Of a stretch of 64,000 nucleotides of DNA, positions 45,541 to 54,641 are shown piece after piece (within the stretch, counting starts at the first letter, position 1; each line of letters opens with the position of its first letter). The stretch comes from Chrysemys picta bellii. Taxonomy: Eukaryota > Chordata > Testudines > Emydidae. Location of the stretch: contig NC_088791.1 in the NCBI RefSeq assembly GCF_011386835.1, forward strand, positions 27,440,998-27,504,997, given 5' to 3'. Below the pieces are notes generated by a model that saw only the letters and a program-made list of their open reading frames with translations, was not told the origin of the DNA and ran no database searches. Both the position numbers and the translations under genes were made by a program.

Positions 45541-45985
45541 ATGACTGGTGCAGAGAAAGTAGATAAGGAAGTGTTGTTTACTACTTCTCATAACACAAGA
45601 ACTAGGGGTCACCAAATGAAATCAATAGGCAGCAGGTTTAAAACAAATAAAAGGAGGTATTTCTTTGCACAACATACAGTCAACCTGTGGAACTCCTTGC
45701 CAGAGGATGTTGTGAAGGCCAAGACCATAACAGGGTTCAAAAAAGAGCTAGATAAATACATGGAGGATAGCTCCATCAATGGCTACTTGCCAGGATGGGC
45801 AGGAATGGTGTCTCTTGCCTCTGTTTGCCAGAAGCTGGGAATGAGCGACAGGGGATGAATCAAATGATGATTACCTGTTTTGTTCATTCCCTCTGGGGCA
45901 CCTGGCACTGGCCACTGTCGGAAGACAGGATACTGGGCTAGATAGACCTTTGGTCTCACCCGGTAGGGCCATTCTAATGTTCTTA
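45541..45985 (+). mobile_element. CR1 LINE 3' end, plus strand, inserted in the minus-strand CR1
   Basis: A continuous frame of 105 codons covers the conserved C-terminal end: [40 protein letters not shown] and [14 protein letters not shown]. It is followed by the 3' UTR with GGGGCACCTGGCACTGGCCA and GATACTGGGCTAGATAGACC, ending TTCTTATGA. The surrounding CR1 sequence is split between AGGAC (about 45531) and TGGAAGGGACC (45989). Confidence 0.9.
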
Positions 45986-46629
45986 TGACTGGAAGGGACC
46001 TCAATAGGTCATCTAGTCCAGTGCCCTGCACTCATGGCAGGACTAAGTAATAATTAGACCATTCCTGACAGGTGTTTGTCTAACCTGTTCTTAAAAGCTT
46101 CAATGACAGAGATTCGACAACCTCCCTCGCAATTTGTTCCAGTGCTTACCCACCCTGACAGCTAAGAAGTTTTTCCTAATATCCAATTAAACCTCCCTTT
46201 CTGCAACTTAAAGCCCATTGCATCTTGTCCTATCCTCAGAGGTTAAGGAGAGCAATTTTTCACCTTCCTCTGCGTAATAACCTTTTATGTACTTGAAAAC
46301 TGTTATCATGTTCCGCCTCAGTCTTCTCCTCCCCAGACTAAACAAACCCAATTTTTCCAATGTTTCCTCATAGATCATGTTTTTTAGCCCTTTAATCATT
46401 TTTGTTGTTGTCCTCTGGACTTTCTGCAATTTGTCCACAGCTTTCCTGAAATGTGGTGCCCAGACTTGGACACAATATTCCAGTTGAGGCCTTATCAGCA
46501 CAGAGTAGAGTGAAAGAATTACTTGTGTCTTGCTTACAACCCTCCTGCTGATACATACCATAGTGATGTTGGCTTTTTTGCAACAGTGTTACACTGTTAA
46601 CTCATATTTAGCTTGTGATCCACTAAAAC

Positions 46630-47009
46630 TAAGGCTAAGATTATGTCATGGAAGTTACGGATTTTCCGCTTCAGCCCCAGAGCAATGGGGCTGGATCGGT
46701 CACCCAACAGGGACCCCGGAGCTCTCAGTCTCTGTGGGTGTGGGGGGGACCCAGAGCTCCAAGCTGCTGGAGGTGGCGGGGTGCCCCCGCAGCTCCCAGT
46801 CACCACCAGTGGTGGGTGCTGGACCCTCCCCCCCCCACTCCTCTCCCACAGCAGGATTCTGGCTTTCATCCCCCCATCAGCCCCGTTTTGTCACAGTTAT
46901 TTTTAGTAAAAGTCAGGGACAGGTCACAGGCTTCCATGAATTTTGGTTTATTGCCCATGCCCTGTCCATTACTTTTACTAAAAATAGCCGTGAAAAAATC
47001 TTAACCTTA
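46630..47009. mobile_element. Non-autonomous hAT miniature transposon in CR1, 380 bp
   Basis: Starts TAAGGCTAAGATT and ends AATCTTAACCTTA. Flanks ACTAAAAC (46622-46629) and ACTATAAC (47010-47017) agree in 7 of 8 bases, and joining the outer sequence restores the CR1 alignment. Near its right end, TTATTTTTAGTAAAAGTCAG (46899-46918) and the TTACTTTTACTAAAAATAG segment (46972-46990) form an inner hairpin. Its GC-rich middle gives overlapping open frames that are not genes. Confidence 0.85.
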
Positions 47010-48040
47010 ACTATAACCTCCAGATTCCTTTTCTTGCTACTCCTTCCTAGGCAGTCATTTCCCATTGTGTATGTGCACAACTGATTGTTCCTTCCTATGT
47101 GGAGTACTTTGCATTTGTCCTTATTGAATTTTATCCTATTTACATCTATTTCTCTAGTTTGTCCCAATCATTTTGAATTTTAATCCTATCTTCCAAAGCA
47201 CTTGCAACCCCTCCCAGCTTAGTATCGTCTGCAAACATTATAAGTGTACTCTCTATGCCATTACCTAAATCATTGATGAAGATATTGAACAGAACTGGAC
47301 CTAGAACTGATCCCTGCTGGACCCCATTCGTTATGCCCTTCCAGCATGACTGTGAACCATTGATAACTACTCTCTGGGAACGATTTTCCAACCAGTTATG
47401 CACCCACCTTATAGTAGCTCCATCTAGGTTGTATTTCCCTAGTTTGTTTATGAGAAGGTCATGCGCGACAGTATCAAAAGCCTTACTAAAGTCAAGATAT
47501 ATCACATCTACCACTTCCCCCTACCCACAAAACTTGTTACCCTGTCAAAGAAAGCTAGTAGGTTGGTTTGACATGATTTGTTCTTGAGAAATCCATGCTG
47601 ACTGTTATCACCTTATTATCTTCTTGGTTTTTGCAAATCGATTGCTTGATTATTTGCTCCATTATCTTTCCAAGTAGTGAAGTTAGCCAACTGGTCTGTA
47701 ATTCCCCAGATTGTCTTTATTCCCCGTTTTTTATATTTGCCATCTTCCAGTCCTCTGGAATCTGTCCCATCTTCCTTGAGTTTTTGAAGGTAATCAATAA
47801 TGGCTCAGATACCTCCTCAGTCAGCTCCTTGAGTAGTCTAGGGTGTATTTCAAAGGCCCTGCTGACTTGAAGCTATTTCACCTGTCTACATTATTTTAAA
47901 CTTATTCTTTCCCTATTTTAGCCTTAGAACCTACCTTATTTTCACTGGCGTTCACTATATTAGAATCCAATCACCGCTAACCTTTTTCGGTGAAAACTGA
48001 AACAAAAAAGTCATTTAAGCACTTCTGGCATTTCATATGG

Positions 48041-48547
48041 TCCTTTCTCTGCAAGAAGCAGACTCTGTAAAAGGTTACTATGAAAGCCTTAATGTTTAAA
48101 ACCCACCTTAATATTTTACTCCGAAAGCTAAATATGTGGGGTTTGTTCAATATCCAACATGCTGGGGATTGGATGTCTCAGGATAAACTAATGGGTTACC
48201 TAGATTTCATCTCTAGGCTTCTGGTTCAAATGGGCCCAGGGCAATAGTGATCATGAAATCATTGTTGCACTGGGTTGGAGGAGGAGGTAAAATGGGACCC
48301 AGCCAGGCCAATCCTCCTCCCCCACCCCCAAGCACCACTGGCACTCAGAACTTTGCTGGGGTAGTCCACTCCATTGTGGGCATTAGGAGCTATCCACCGC
48401 TCCCTCCCTCAGCCATATGGGCTTTGGAAAAGAAACTTCGGGGGGGGGGGGCAGCCAGAGATTGAAGCCAGCAGAGTATTTGCAAAGAGTGTCAAGCAAG
48501 GACACAAATGTCATCAGCATTTTTATTCTGAATGTTCTTTCCAGTGC
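48041..48547. other. No gene; G and C tracts
   Basis: A C-rich patch (48308-48330) and an 11-base G run (48440-48450) stand out. Nothing else is recognised before the Gypsy LTR begins at 48548. Confidence 0.5.
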
Positions 48548-49528
48548 TGTCAAGGCTGCTTCCCCACTCTGAACTTTAGGGTACAAATGTGGGGGCCTGC
48601 ATGAAAACTTCTAAGCTTAACTACCAGCTTAGATCTGGTCCGCTGCCACCATTCCCAAGTGGATTCCCTTCCCTGGGAAGCCTTGAGAAACTCTTCACCA
48701 ATTCGCTGGTGAATACAGATCCAAACCCCTTGGATCTTAAAACAAGGATAAAGTAACCATTCCCCTCCTTTCTCCCACCAACTCCTGGTGAATACAGTTC
48801 CAACCCCCCTGGGATCTTAAAACAAGGAGAAATTAACCATCCCCCCTCCTTCCTTTCACCAACTCCTGGTGAATACAGTTCCAACCCCCCTGGGATCTTA
48901 AAACAAGGAGAAATTAACCATCCCCCCTCCTTCCTTTCACCAACTCCTGGTGTATACAGATCCAACCCCCTTGGATCTAAAAACAAGGAAAAATCAATCA
49001 GGTTCTTAAAAAGAAGGCTTTTAATTAAAGAAAAAGGTAAAAATCATCTCTGTAAAATCAGTATGGAAAATAACTTTACAGGGTAATCAAACTTAAAGAG
49101 CTCAGAGGACCTCCCTCTAGCCTCAGGTTCAAAGTATAGCAAACAACGATAAACACTCTAGTAAAAGGTACATTTACAAGTTGAGAAAACAAAGGAAAAC
49201 TAACACGCCTTGCCTGGATATTTACTTACAAGTTTGAAATAGGAGAGACTTGTTTAGAAAGATGTGGAGAACCTGGATTGATGTCTGGTCCCTCTCAGTC
49301 CCAAGAGCGAACGAACTCCCAAACAAAGAGCACAAACAAAAACCTTCCCCCCCCCCCAAGATTTGAAAGTATTTTGTCCCCTTATTGGTCCTTTGGGTCA
49401 GATACCAGCCAGGTTACCTGAGCTTCTTAACCCTTTACAGGGAAAAGGATTTTGGAGTCTCTGGCCAGGAGGGATTTTATAGTACTGTACACAGGACAGC
49501 TGTTACCCTTCCCTTTATAGTTATGACA
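48548..49528 (-). repeat. 3' LTR, 981 bp
   Basis: Bounded by TGTCA and TGACA. On the minus strand it begins TGTCATAACTATAAAGGG at 49528 and ends at 48548. Inside are four tandem units of about 80-81 bases starting CACCAA at 48696, 48776, 48857 and 48938. The TATAAAG at its minus-strand 5' end lies too close to the border to be the transcription start box of the LTR. A TACTATAAAATCC segment at about 49475-49487 (minus) is a better TATA-like candidate. Confidence 0.93.
48696..49020. repeat. 81-base tandem repeat inside the LTR
   Basis: Four units (48696-48775, 48776-48856, 48857-48937, 48938 to about 49020). Units two and three are almost identical (GTGAATACAGTTCCAACCC, then TTAAAACAAGGAGAAATTAA), while the outer two are more divergent. 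The LTR at 1-756 has two units and the 5' LTR keeps two and the start of a third. Confidence 0.9.
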
Positions 49529-49545
49529 CGCCCCCCAAATCACAG
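49529..49545 (-). other. Polypurine tract next to the 3' LTR
   Basis: On the minus strand, GTGATTTGGGGGGCG lies directly before the LTR's first TG. A G-rich run at this position is where plus-strand DNA synthesis would be primed. It is short and not purely purine. Confidence 0.55.
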
Positions 49546-49691
49546 ATAGTGTTGGACAGCCGGTTCCACACTGGCTGTGATTTCTTCCTGGAGCTCTAGG
49601 AGAAAACAGAGTTAATAAGACACATGCACCTTTAGACATACTACTGATTATATAAAAACTAACAATATGTTCCACATTCAAAGAACAACTT

Positions 49692-51071
49692 TTAACCAGT
49701 TGATTTTGGGAAACTTTCCCGGGAGAGTGCATCAGCCACTTTGTTAGAAGCCCCTGAAATGTGTTGTATTTCAAAATCAAAATCTTGGAGAGCTAAACTC
49801 CACCGAAGAAATTTTTTGTTATTCCCCTTGGCGGTATGAAGCCACTGTAGCGCAGCATGGTCTGTTTGTAGTTGGAAACGCCGTCCCCAAACATATGGGC
49901 GTAGCTTTTCCAGTGCGTACACAATGGCGTAGCATTCCTTTTCGCTGATTGACCAGTGGCTTTCCCTCTCAGACAGTTTCTTGCTGAGAAACACGACAGG
50001 ATGGAATTCTTGATCCGGTCCTTCCTGCATTAAAACTGCTCCTCCGCCCCGCTCGGACGCATCTGTGGTTACTAGGAACGGTTTGTCAAAGTCTGGGGCC
50101 CTTAGCACAGGGTCAGACATGAGTGTCGCCTTCAGCTGGTGAAAGGCCTTTTGACACTCATCAGTCCACTGAACTGCATTTGGCTGTTTCTTTCTGGTTA
50201 GGTCTGTCAGCGGGGCGGCGATTTGGCTGTAGTGTGGTACAAATCGCCTATAATATCCGGCCAAGCTTAAGAAGGATTGGGCCTGTTTCTTTGACTTTGG
50301 AACCGGCCACTTTTGGATAGCATCCACTTTGGCCTGTAGGGGATTTTTAGTTCCTTGACCCACCTGGTGCCCCAGGTAAGTCACTCTGTTTTGGCCTATT
50401 TGACACTTTTTAGCCTTAACAGTTAGTCCTGCCTGTCGGATGCACTCGAAGACTTTTTCAAGGTGCTCCAGGTGTTCTGTACATGAATCAGAAAAAATGG
50501 CCACATCATCAAGGTAGGCAACTGCAGATTCTCCCAATCCCGCTAGGAGACCATCTACAAGTCTTTGGAAGGTGGCGGGTGCATTTCGCAACCCGAAAGG
50601 GAGTACATTGAATTCATACACCCCTGCCTGGGTGACGAAGGCTGACCTTTCCTTAGCGGTTTCATCTAGTGGTATTTGCCAGTACCCCTTGGTTAAGCCT
50701 AAAGTAGAGATGAATTGGGCATGTCCCAATTTCTCCAATAGTTCATCTGTGCGTGGCATTGTATAGTTGTCAGGACGAGTTACAGCATTTAGCTTACGGT
50801 AGTCCATGCAAAAGCGTATTTCCCCATCTGGTTTGGGAACTAGAACCACTGGAGATGCCCATGCACTATTAGAGGGGCAGATTATACCCATCTGTAGCAT
50901 GTCCTGGATCTCCCTTTGTATAGCAGTTTGGGCATGAGGTGACTCCTGGTAGGGTGGGGTTCTAATTGGGTGAGCATTACCTGTGTCAATGGAGTGGTAT
51001 GCCCGTTCGGTCCGTCCTGGAGTGGCTGAGAAAATTGGTGCAAAGCTTGTGCACAGCTCCTTGATCTGCTG
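49692..51071 (-). CDS. Gmr1-type Gypsy pol, 3' part: reverse transcriptase and RNase H
   Basis: Copies element RNA into DNA and removes the RNA strand. An open frame runs from just after a TGA at 51074-51072 to the stop at 49692. The first ATG inside it is at 50900, giving 402 residues, but upstream codons (for example CTSFAPIFSATPGRTERAYH) are part of the same domain, so the ATG is unlikely to be the true start. From that ATG: RT fingers with PKPDGEIRFCMDYRKLNAVT (about 24-43), palm with VLPFGLRNAPATFQ, catalytic AYLDDVAIFS (about residue 129), then the thumb/connection with FLSLAGYYRRFVPHYSQIAA. RNase H has LVTTDASERGGGAVL (about 278), SEKECYAIVYAL and LQTDHAALQWLH (about 346). It ends at the typical VADALSRES. 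No frame break inside. Relative to other Gypsy elements no integrase follows. The only obstacle to expression is the upstream TGA. Confidence 0.93.
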   Translation of the reverse strand, partial: QQIKELCTSFAPIFSATPGRTERAYHSIDTGNAHPIRTPPYQESPHAQTAIQREIQDMLQMGIICPSNSAWASPVVLVPKPDGEIRFCMDYRKLNAVTRPDNYTMPRTDELLEKLGHAQFISTLGLTKGYWQIPLDETAKERSAFVTQAGVYEFNVLPFGLRNAPATFQRLVDGLLAGLGESAVAYLDDVAIFSDSCTEHLEHLEKVFECIRQAGLTVKAKKCQIGQNRVTYLGHQVGQGTKNPLQAKVDAIQKWPVPKSKKQAQSFLSLAGYYRRFVPHYSQIAAPLTDLTRKKQPNAVQWTDECQKAFHQLKATLMSDPVLRAPDFDKPFLVTTDASERGGGAVLMQEGPDQEFHPVVFLSKKLSERESHWSISEKECYAIVYALEKLRPYVWGRRFQLQTDHAALQWLHTAKGNNKKFLRWSLALQDFDFEIQHISGASNKVADALSRESFPKSTG

Positions 51072-53855
51072 TCACTGCAGACGTCCAAGGGTCGCGGAGA
51101 GGTTCACCTCTTCCACGCCACCATCCCTTTTTCCTTCGTAGTAGACACCTTCAGGCCACTCCGCGTCATCTGTTTCCTGGGCTGTAAACTGGCAAACGTT
51201 GAATTCTCTGGAATAAAAGGGCTTAAGAGAATTAACATGGTATACCTTAGGCTTTATGTTGGAGGTGGGGGAAGCTATGAGATAGTTAACAGCTCCTAGG
51301 CATTCCTGGACCGTGAATGGTCCTTCCCACAACACTTCCATTTTATGGGCCTGGAGCGCCTTTAAGACCATGACTTGGTCTCCTACTTTGAAGGACCGTT
51401 CTCTGGAATGTTTATCATACCAGGCCTTTTGCTCTTCCTGAGCATCCTTTAGGTTTTCTTTAGCAAGGGCTAAAGAGTGTCGGAGGGTGCTTTGTAGGTT
51501 GCTTACAAAGTCTAGAATGTTAGTTCCTGGAGAAGGCGTAAACCCCTCCCATTGCTGCTTCGCCAACTGTAATGGCCCCTTAACCTCGCGGCCATACACA
51601 AGTTCAAATGGTGAAAACTCTAAACTGGGATGTGGTACAGCCCTATAGGCAAAAAGCAACTGCTGCAACACTAGGTCCCAATCATTGGAGTGTTCATTTA
51701 CGAATTTACATATCATGGCCCCCAAAGTTCCATTAAACCTCTCCACCAGGCCATTGGTTTGATGGTGATAAGGAGTGGCAACCAAGTGATTCACCCCATG
51801 AGCTTCCCACAGGTTTTTCATGGTCCCTACCAGGAAATTAGTTCCCGAATCTGTAAGGATGTCGGAGGGCCAACCTACCCTGGCAAAAATGTCTGCTAAT
51901 GCCTGGCACACAATTTTAGCCCTGGTGTTGCTTAAGGGTACTGCTTCCGGCCATCGGGTAGCAAAATCCATGAAAGTCAGTATGTACTGCTTTCCTCTGG
52001 GTGTCTTCTTTGGGAAAGGACCCAGAATATCCACAGCTACTTGCTGAAATGGGACCTCACTTATGGGTAGTGGCTGGAGAAGGGCTTTAACCTGGTCTTG
52101 GGGCTTTCCCACTCGTTGGCACACCTCACAAGACCGGACATAATTAGCAACGTCCTTGCCCATTCCCTCCCAGTGGAAGGACTTCCCCAACCGGTCTTTG
52201 GTTCTGTTCACCCCAGAATGGCCACTGGGATGATCATGGGCTAAGCTCAAGAGCTTTACCCGATACTTAGTGGGAACTACCAACTGTCTTTGAGGATGCC
52301 AGTCTTCCTGGTGCCCACCAGAAAGAGTCTCCTTGTATAAAAGTCCTTGTTCTACAACAAACCGGGATCGGTTAGAAGAGCTGAGAAGCGGTGGGGTGCT
52401 CCGTGCCGCCGCCCAAGCTTTCTGAAGGCTGTCATCTGCTTCCTGCTCAGCCTGGAACTGTTCCCTTGATGCTGGAGACATCAGTTCCTCCTTGGACTGT
52501 GGACTGGGGCTTGGCCCCTCTGGAAGCGATGCAGGTGCTGGGGCTGTTTCCACTGACTGTGAACCGCTGTCCGCTGGTGCACTATGTGGTATTTCAGGCT
52601 CTAGCTGAGCCTCTTGGGTAGGGTTATCTGCTGCTTCCGCCAGTTCAGGCTCGCTGGTGCCCTCTGGCATTGGAGATGTAGACGGGTTTGCAAGCGCTGG
52701 ACTCAGTGCTGGCAATGGTTCTGGTGCTGGTTGCGTTGCCAGTTCCGGTTCTGGGACTGGCTTTGGCTGGGTCTCTGGGATTGGATCCACTACGGCTGTT
52801 GCAGTCATTGGCAGGGGATCCGGTTCCACCACCTTTGTTTGGGTCTCTGGTAACACAGACGGGGCCCTGGTGGACGGCTCAGGAACAGGGATGGGAGTGA
52901 AAGCTTGCTTAGCCTGGCTGCGGGTGACTATTCTCACCCTCTTGGCTAGCTTCACATGGTTGGCCAAGTCTTCCCCCAGCAGCATGGGGATGGGATAATT
53001 GTCATAGACTGCAAAAGTCCACATTCCTGACCAGCCCTTGTACTGGACATGCAACTTGGCTGTAGGCAAGGTTACAGACTGTGACACGAAGGGTTGAATT
53101 GTCACTGGAGTCTCCGGGTTGATGAGTTTGGGGTCCACTAGGGATTGGTGGATAGTTGACACTTGTGCCCCAGTGTCCCTCCAAGCGATAACCTTCTTTC
53201 CGCCCACTCTCAAGGTTTCCCTTCGCTCCGAGGGTATGAGAGAGGCATCTGGGTCTGGGGATCTTTCGTGTGATTGTGGTGTAATGAACTGTAATCGGTT
53301 GGGGTTCTTGGGGCAGTGAGCCTTTATATGTCCCAGTTCATTACATTTAAAACATCGCCCTGCTAAGGTATCACCGGGGCGATGTTGGTTGGTGGAGACT
53401 GGTGTGGTGGGGTGAGAAGGTGTCTGGGGTTTCCCTTGGGATGTGGGTGAGGCCTTGGGTTGTCCCCGGTGGTAAGGTTTGGTTTCGGGTTGCCCCTTCT
53501 GATATTTGCTCCAACTGCTACTAGTTTTTTTCTTTTCTGCCACCTCCACCCATTTGGCTCCAATCTCCCCCGCCTCGGTTACAGTTTTGGGCTTCCCATC
53601 TAGGATGTACCTTTCTATTTCCTCAGGAACACCCTCTAGAAACTGCTCCATTTGCATTAGGAAGGGCAACTCTTCCATAGATTTAACATTTGCTCCTGAT
53701 ATCCAGGCATCACAATTTTTGTCAATGTGGTAGGCATGCCGAGTAAATGACACGTCTGGTTTCCACCTTAGGGCTCTGAACCGCCGACGGGCATGCTCAG
53801 GTGTTAGCCCCATTCTGATTCTGGCCTTGTTTTTAAAAAGTTCATAACTGTTCAT
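51072..53855 (-). CDS. Gmr1-type Gypsy gag C-terminus, protease and integrase
   Basis: A 927-codon frame. Residues 1 to about 110 are the second half of a SCAN-like capsid domain (ARRRFRALRWKPDVSFTRHA, FLEGVPEEIERYILDGKPKT). A CCHC knuckle CFKCNELGHIKAHC is at about 168-181 and an aspartic protease core WRDTGAQVSTIHQSLV at about 225-240. A long Pro/Glu-rich linker (about 300-480) follows. The integrase HHCC domain has AHDHPSGHSGVNRTKDRL through SCEVCQR (about 538-590). The DDE core has D at about 607 (VDILGPF), D at about 667 (TDSGTNFL) and E at about 703 (GLVERFNGT), so the second spacing is 35-36 as in retroviral-type integrases. A C-terminal domain with FKVGDQVMVL and LWEGPFTV follows. The frame ends at TGA 51074-51072, after which RT continues in the same phase. 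Its own ATG overlaps the gag stop (ATGA), but the capsid fold is split by that junction, so this ATG is probably not the natural start. Confidence 0.92.
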   Translation of the reverse strand: MNSYELFKNKARIRMGLTPEHARRRFRALRWKPDVSFTRHAYHIDKNCDAWISGANVKSMEELPFLMQMEQFLEGVPEEIERYILDGKPKTVTEAGEIGAKWVEVAEKKKTSSSWSKYQKGQPETKPYHRGQPKASPTSQGKPQTPSHPTTPVSTNQHRPGDTLAGRCFKCNELGHIKAHCPKNPNRLQFITPQSHERSPDPDASLIPSERRETLRVGGKKVIAWRDTGAQVSTIHQSLVDPKLINPETPVTIQPFVSQSVTLPTAKLHVQYKGWSGMWTFAVYDNYPIPMLLGEDLANHVKLAKRVRIVTRSQAKQAFTPIPVPEPSTRAPSVLPETQTKVVEPDPLPMTATAVVDPIPETQPKPVPEPELATQPAPEPLPALSPALANPSTSPMPEGTSEPELAEAADNPTQEAQLEPEIPHSAPADSGSQSVETAPAPASLPEGPSPSPQSKEELMSPASREQFQAEQEADDSLQKAWAAARSTPPLLSSSNRSRFVVEQGLLYKETLSGGHQEDWHPQRQLVVPTKYRVKLLSLAHDHPSGHSGVNRTKDRLGKSFHWEGMGKDVANYVRSCEVCQRVGKPQDQVKALLQPLPISEVPFQQVAVDILGPFPKKTPRGKQYILTFMDFATRWPEAVPLSNTRAKIVCQALADIFARVGWPSDILTDSGTNFLVGTMKNLWEAHGVNHLVATPYHHQTNGLVERFNGTLGAMICKFVNEHSNDWDLVLQQLLFAYRAVPHPSLEFSPFELVYGREVKGPLQLAKQQWEGFTPSPGTNILDFVSNLQSTLRHSLALAKENLKDAQEEQKAWYDKHSRERSFKVGDQVMVLKALQAHKMEVLWEGPFTVQECLGAVNYLIASPTSNIKPKVYHVNSLKPFYSREFNVCQFTAQETDDAEWPEGVYYEGKRDGGVEEVNLSATLGRLQ

Positions 53856-54295
53856 GTGTTCCTAGGCATTTCAGCCGCCACCTCTGCTAAGGGTCCACTG
53901 AGCTGCGGCCTCAGCTCTACCATGTACTGGTCTGCAGTGAGGCTGTATCCAAGGCAGGCCCTTTCAAAATTTTCTAAGAAGGCCTCAGTATCATCGCCTG
54001 CCTTGTAGGTAGGGAATTTTCTGGGATGGAAAGTGGTACCTGGAGAGGGGTTGTTAGGATTGGCTGTTGTATCCAGCCTAGCCCTTGCTACTTCCAGTTC
54101 ATGCTTCCTTTCTTTTTCTCTCTCCTCCATCTCTTTTTCTTTCAGCTCCATCTCTCTCTTGTGGGCCTCCTCTTTGGCTTTTTCCAGCTCCATAGCTCTC
54201 TTGTGGGCCTCCTCTTTGGCTTTCTCTTCTCTTTCTCTCAGCTCCATCTCTCTCTTGTGGGCCTCCTCTTTGGCTTTGTCTTCTTTTGTAGTCAT
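53852..54295 (-). CDS. Gmr1-type Gypsy gag, N-terminal part
   Basis: 147 codons from ATG at 54295. Residues 1 to about 70 are a charged repeat (KAKEEAHKREMELRE, KAKEEAHKRAMELEK, KAKEEAHKREMELKE) with heptad spacing, certainly a coiled coil, then ERKHELEVARARLD. From about residue 85, FPTYKAGDDTEAFLENFERA and QYMVELRPQLSGPLAEVAAE form the first half of a SCAN-like capsid domain. The vertebrate SCAN domain is known to derive from Gmr1-like Gag. The frame ends at TGA 53852-53854. The rest of the domain continues in the overlapping next frame, so a shift of -1 is needed. No canonical slippery heptamer was seen at the overlap. Confidence 0.85.
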   Translation of the reverse strand: MTTKEDKAKEEAHKREMELREREEKAKEEAHKRAMELEKAKEEAHKREMELKEKEMEEREKERKHELEVARARLDTTANPNNPSPGTTFHPRKFPTYKAGDDTEAFLENFERACLGYSLTADQYMVELRPQLSGPLAEVAAEMPRNT

Positions 54296-54619
54296 TTTCC
54301 TGTTTTCTTGTGCTGGGTCACATCCGTCTGCAGTTGACTGAAACTGGGATACTCTCAGCTCAGGCTGCTGCTGAGTTAACAGACACTTTCTAACTAGCTA
54401 CTCCCGAGGATGTAAAAAGAAAAAAAACAATTCAGCTTATAAATTCCTTTTACCAGTTTGCTCAATGATTGAACCCTTCTCTTAACAAAGGCCCTTGTTA
54501 AAGAAAACTTAACACCTCTGCCTTCAGGCAAGGCGAGATAAGATATGCATCTACCTTCAGCTCTGCTTTCCAAGCAGCTAGAAGGAAAAAAAAATCTTAC
54601 TGGCTTTTGGGTTTAAAAT

Positions 54620-54641
54620 GAATCCCACTGCTCTGCCACCA
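54620..54641 (-). other. Primer-binding site, tRNA-Leu-like
   Basis: Directly beside the 5' LTR. The plus strand reads GAATCCCACTGCTCTGCCA then CCA, which looks like a tRNA-Leu 3' end (T-arm GAATCCCAC, acceptor strand, CCA). It carries two extra bases compared with the usual acceptor strand, so complementarity to the primer would be interrupted after nine bases. Confidence 0.65.

Larger units (their letters stand above)
45508..48040 (-). mobile_element. CR1 LINE, minus strand, with nested insertions
   Basis: The 3' end lies at the left (ATCATAGAACCCTAGGAGTG and TGGAAGGGACCTCAATAGG). The interrupted copy continues through the post-RT segment at 46208-46561 (IRPQLEYCVQVWAPHFRKAV, YEETLEKLGLFSLGRRRLRR), the RT domain at 47146-47514 ([50 protein letters not shown]) and, with broken frames, the start of RT and the linker before it (to about 48040, with LNDFFVSVFTEK). 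It is interrupted by a plus-strand CR1 (45541-45985) and a hAT element (46630-47009). The RT motifs F-A-D-D and SKAFD are intact, but several frameshifts prevent function. Confidence 0.9.

Noticed and set aside
46530..47084. 184-codon plus-strand frame
   Set aside because: Made from the antisense of CR1 joined to a GC-rich hAT insertion.
48696..49020. CRISPR-like array from regularly spaced repeats
   Set aside because: Units are contiguous, 80-81 bases long, lie inside an LTR and have no spacers; the host is a vertebrate.
51690..53319. Several plus-strand frames of 60-113 codons
   Set aside because: They are antisense shadows of the minus-strand Gypsy pol frame.
54620..54641. tRNA gene fragment suggested by a CCA-ending sequence
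   Set aside because: Its position directly beside the LTR makes it the primer-binding site.
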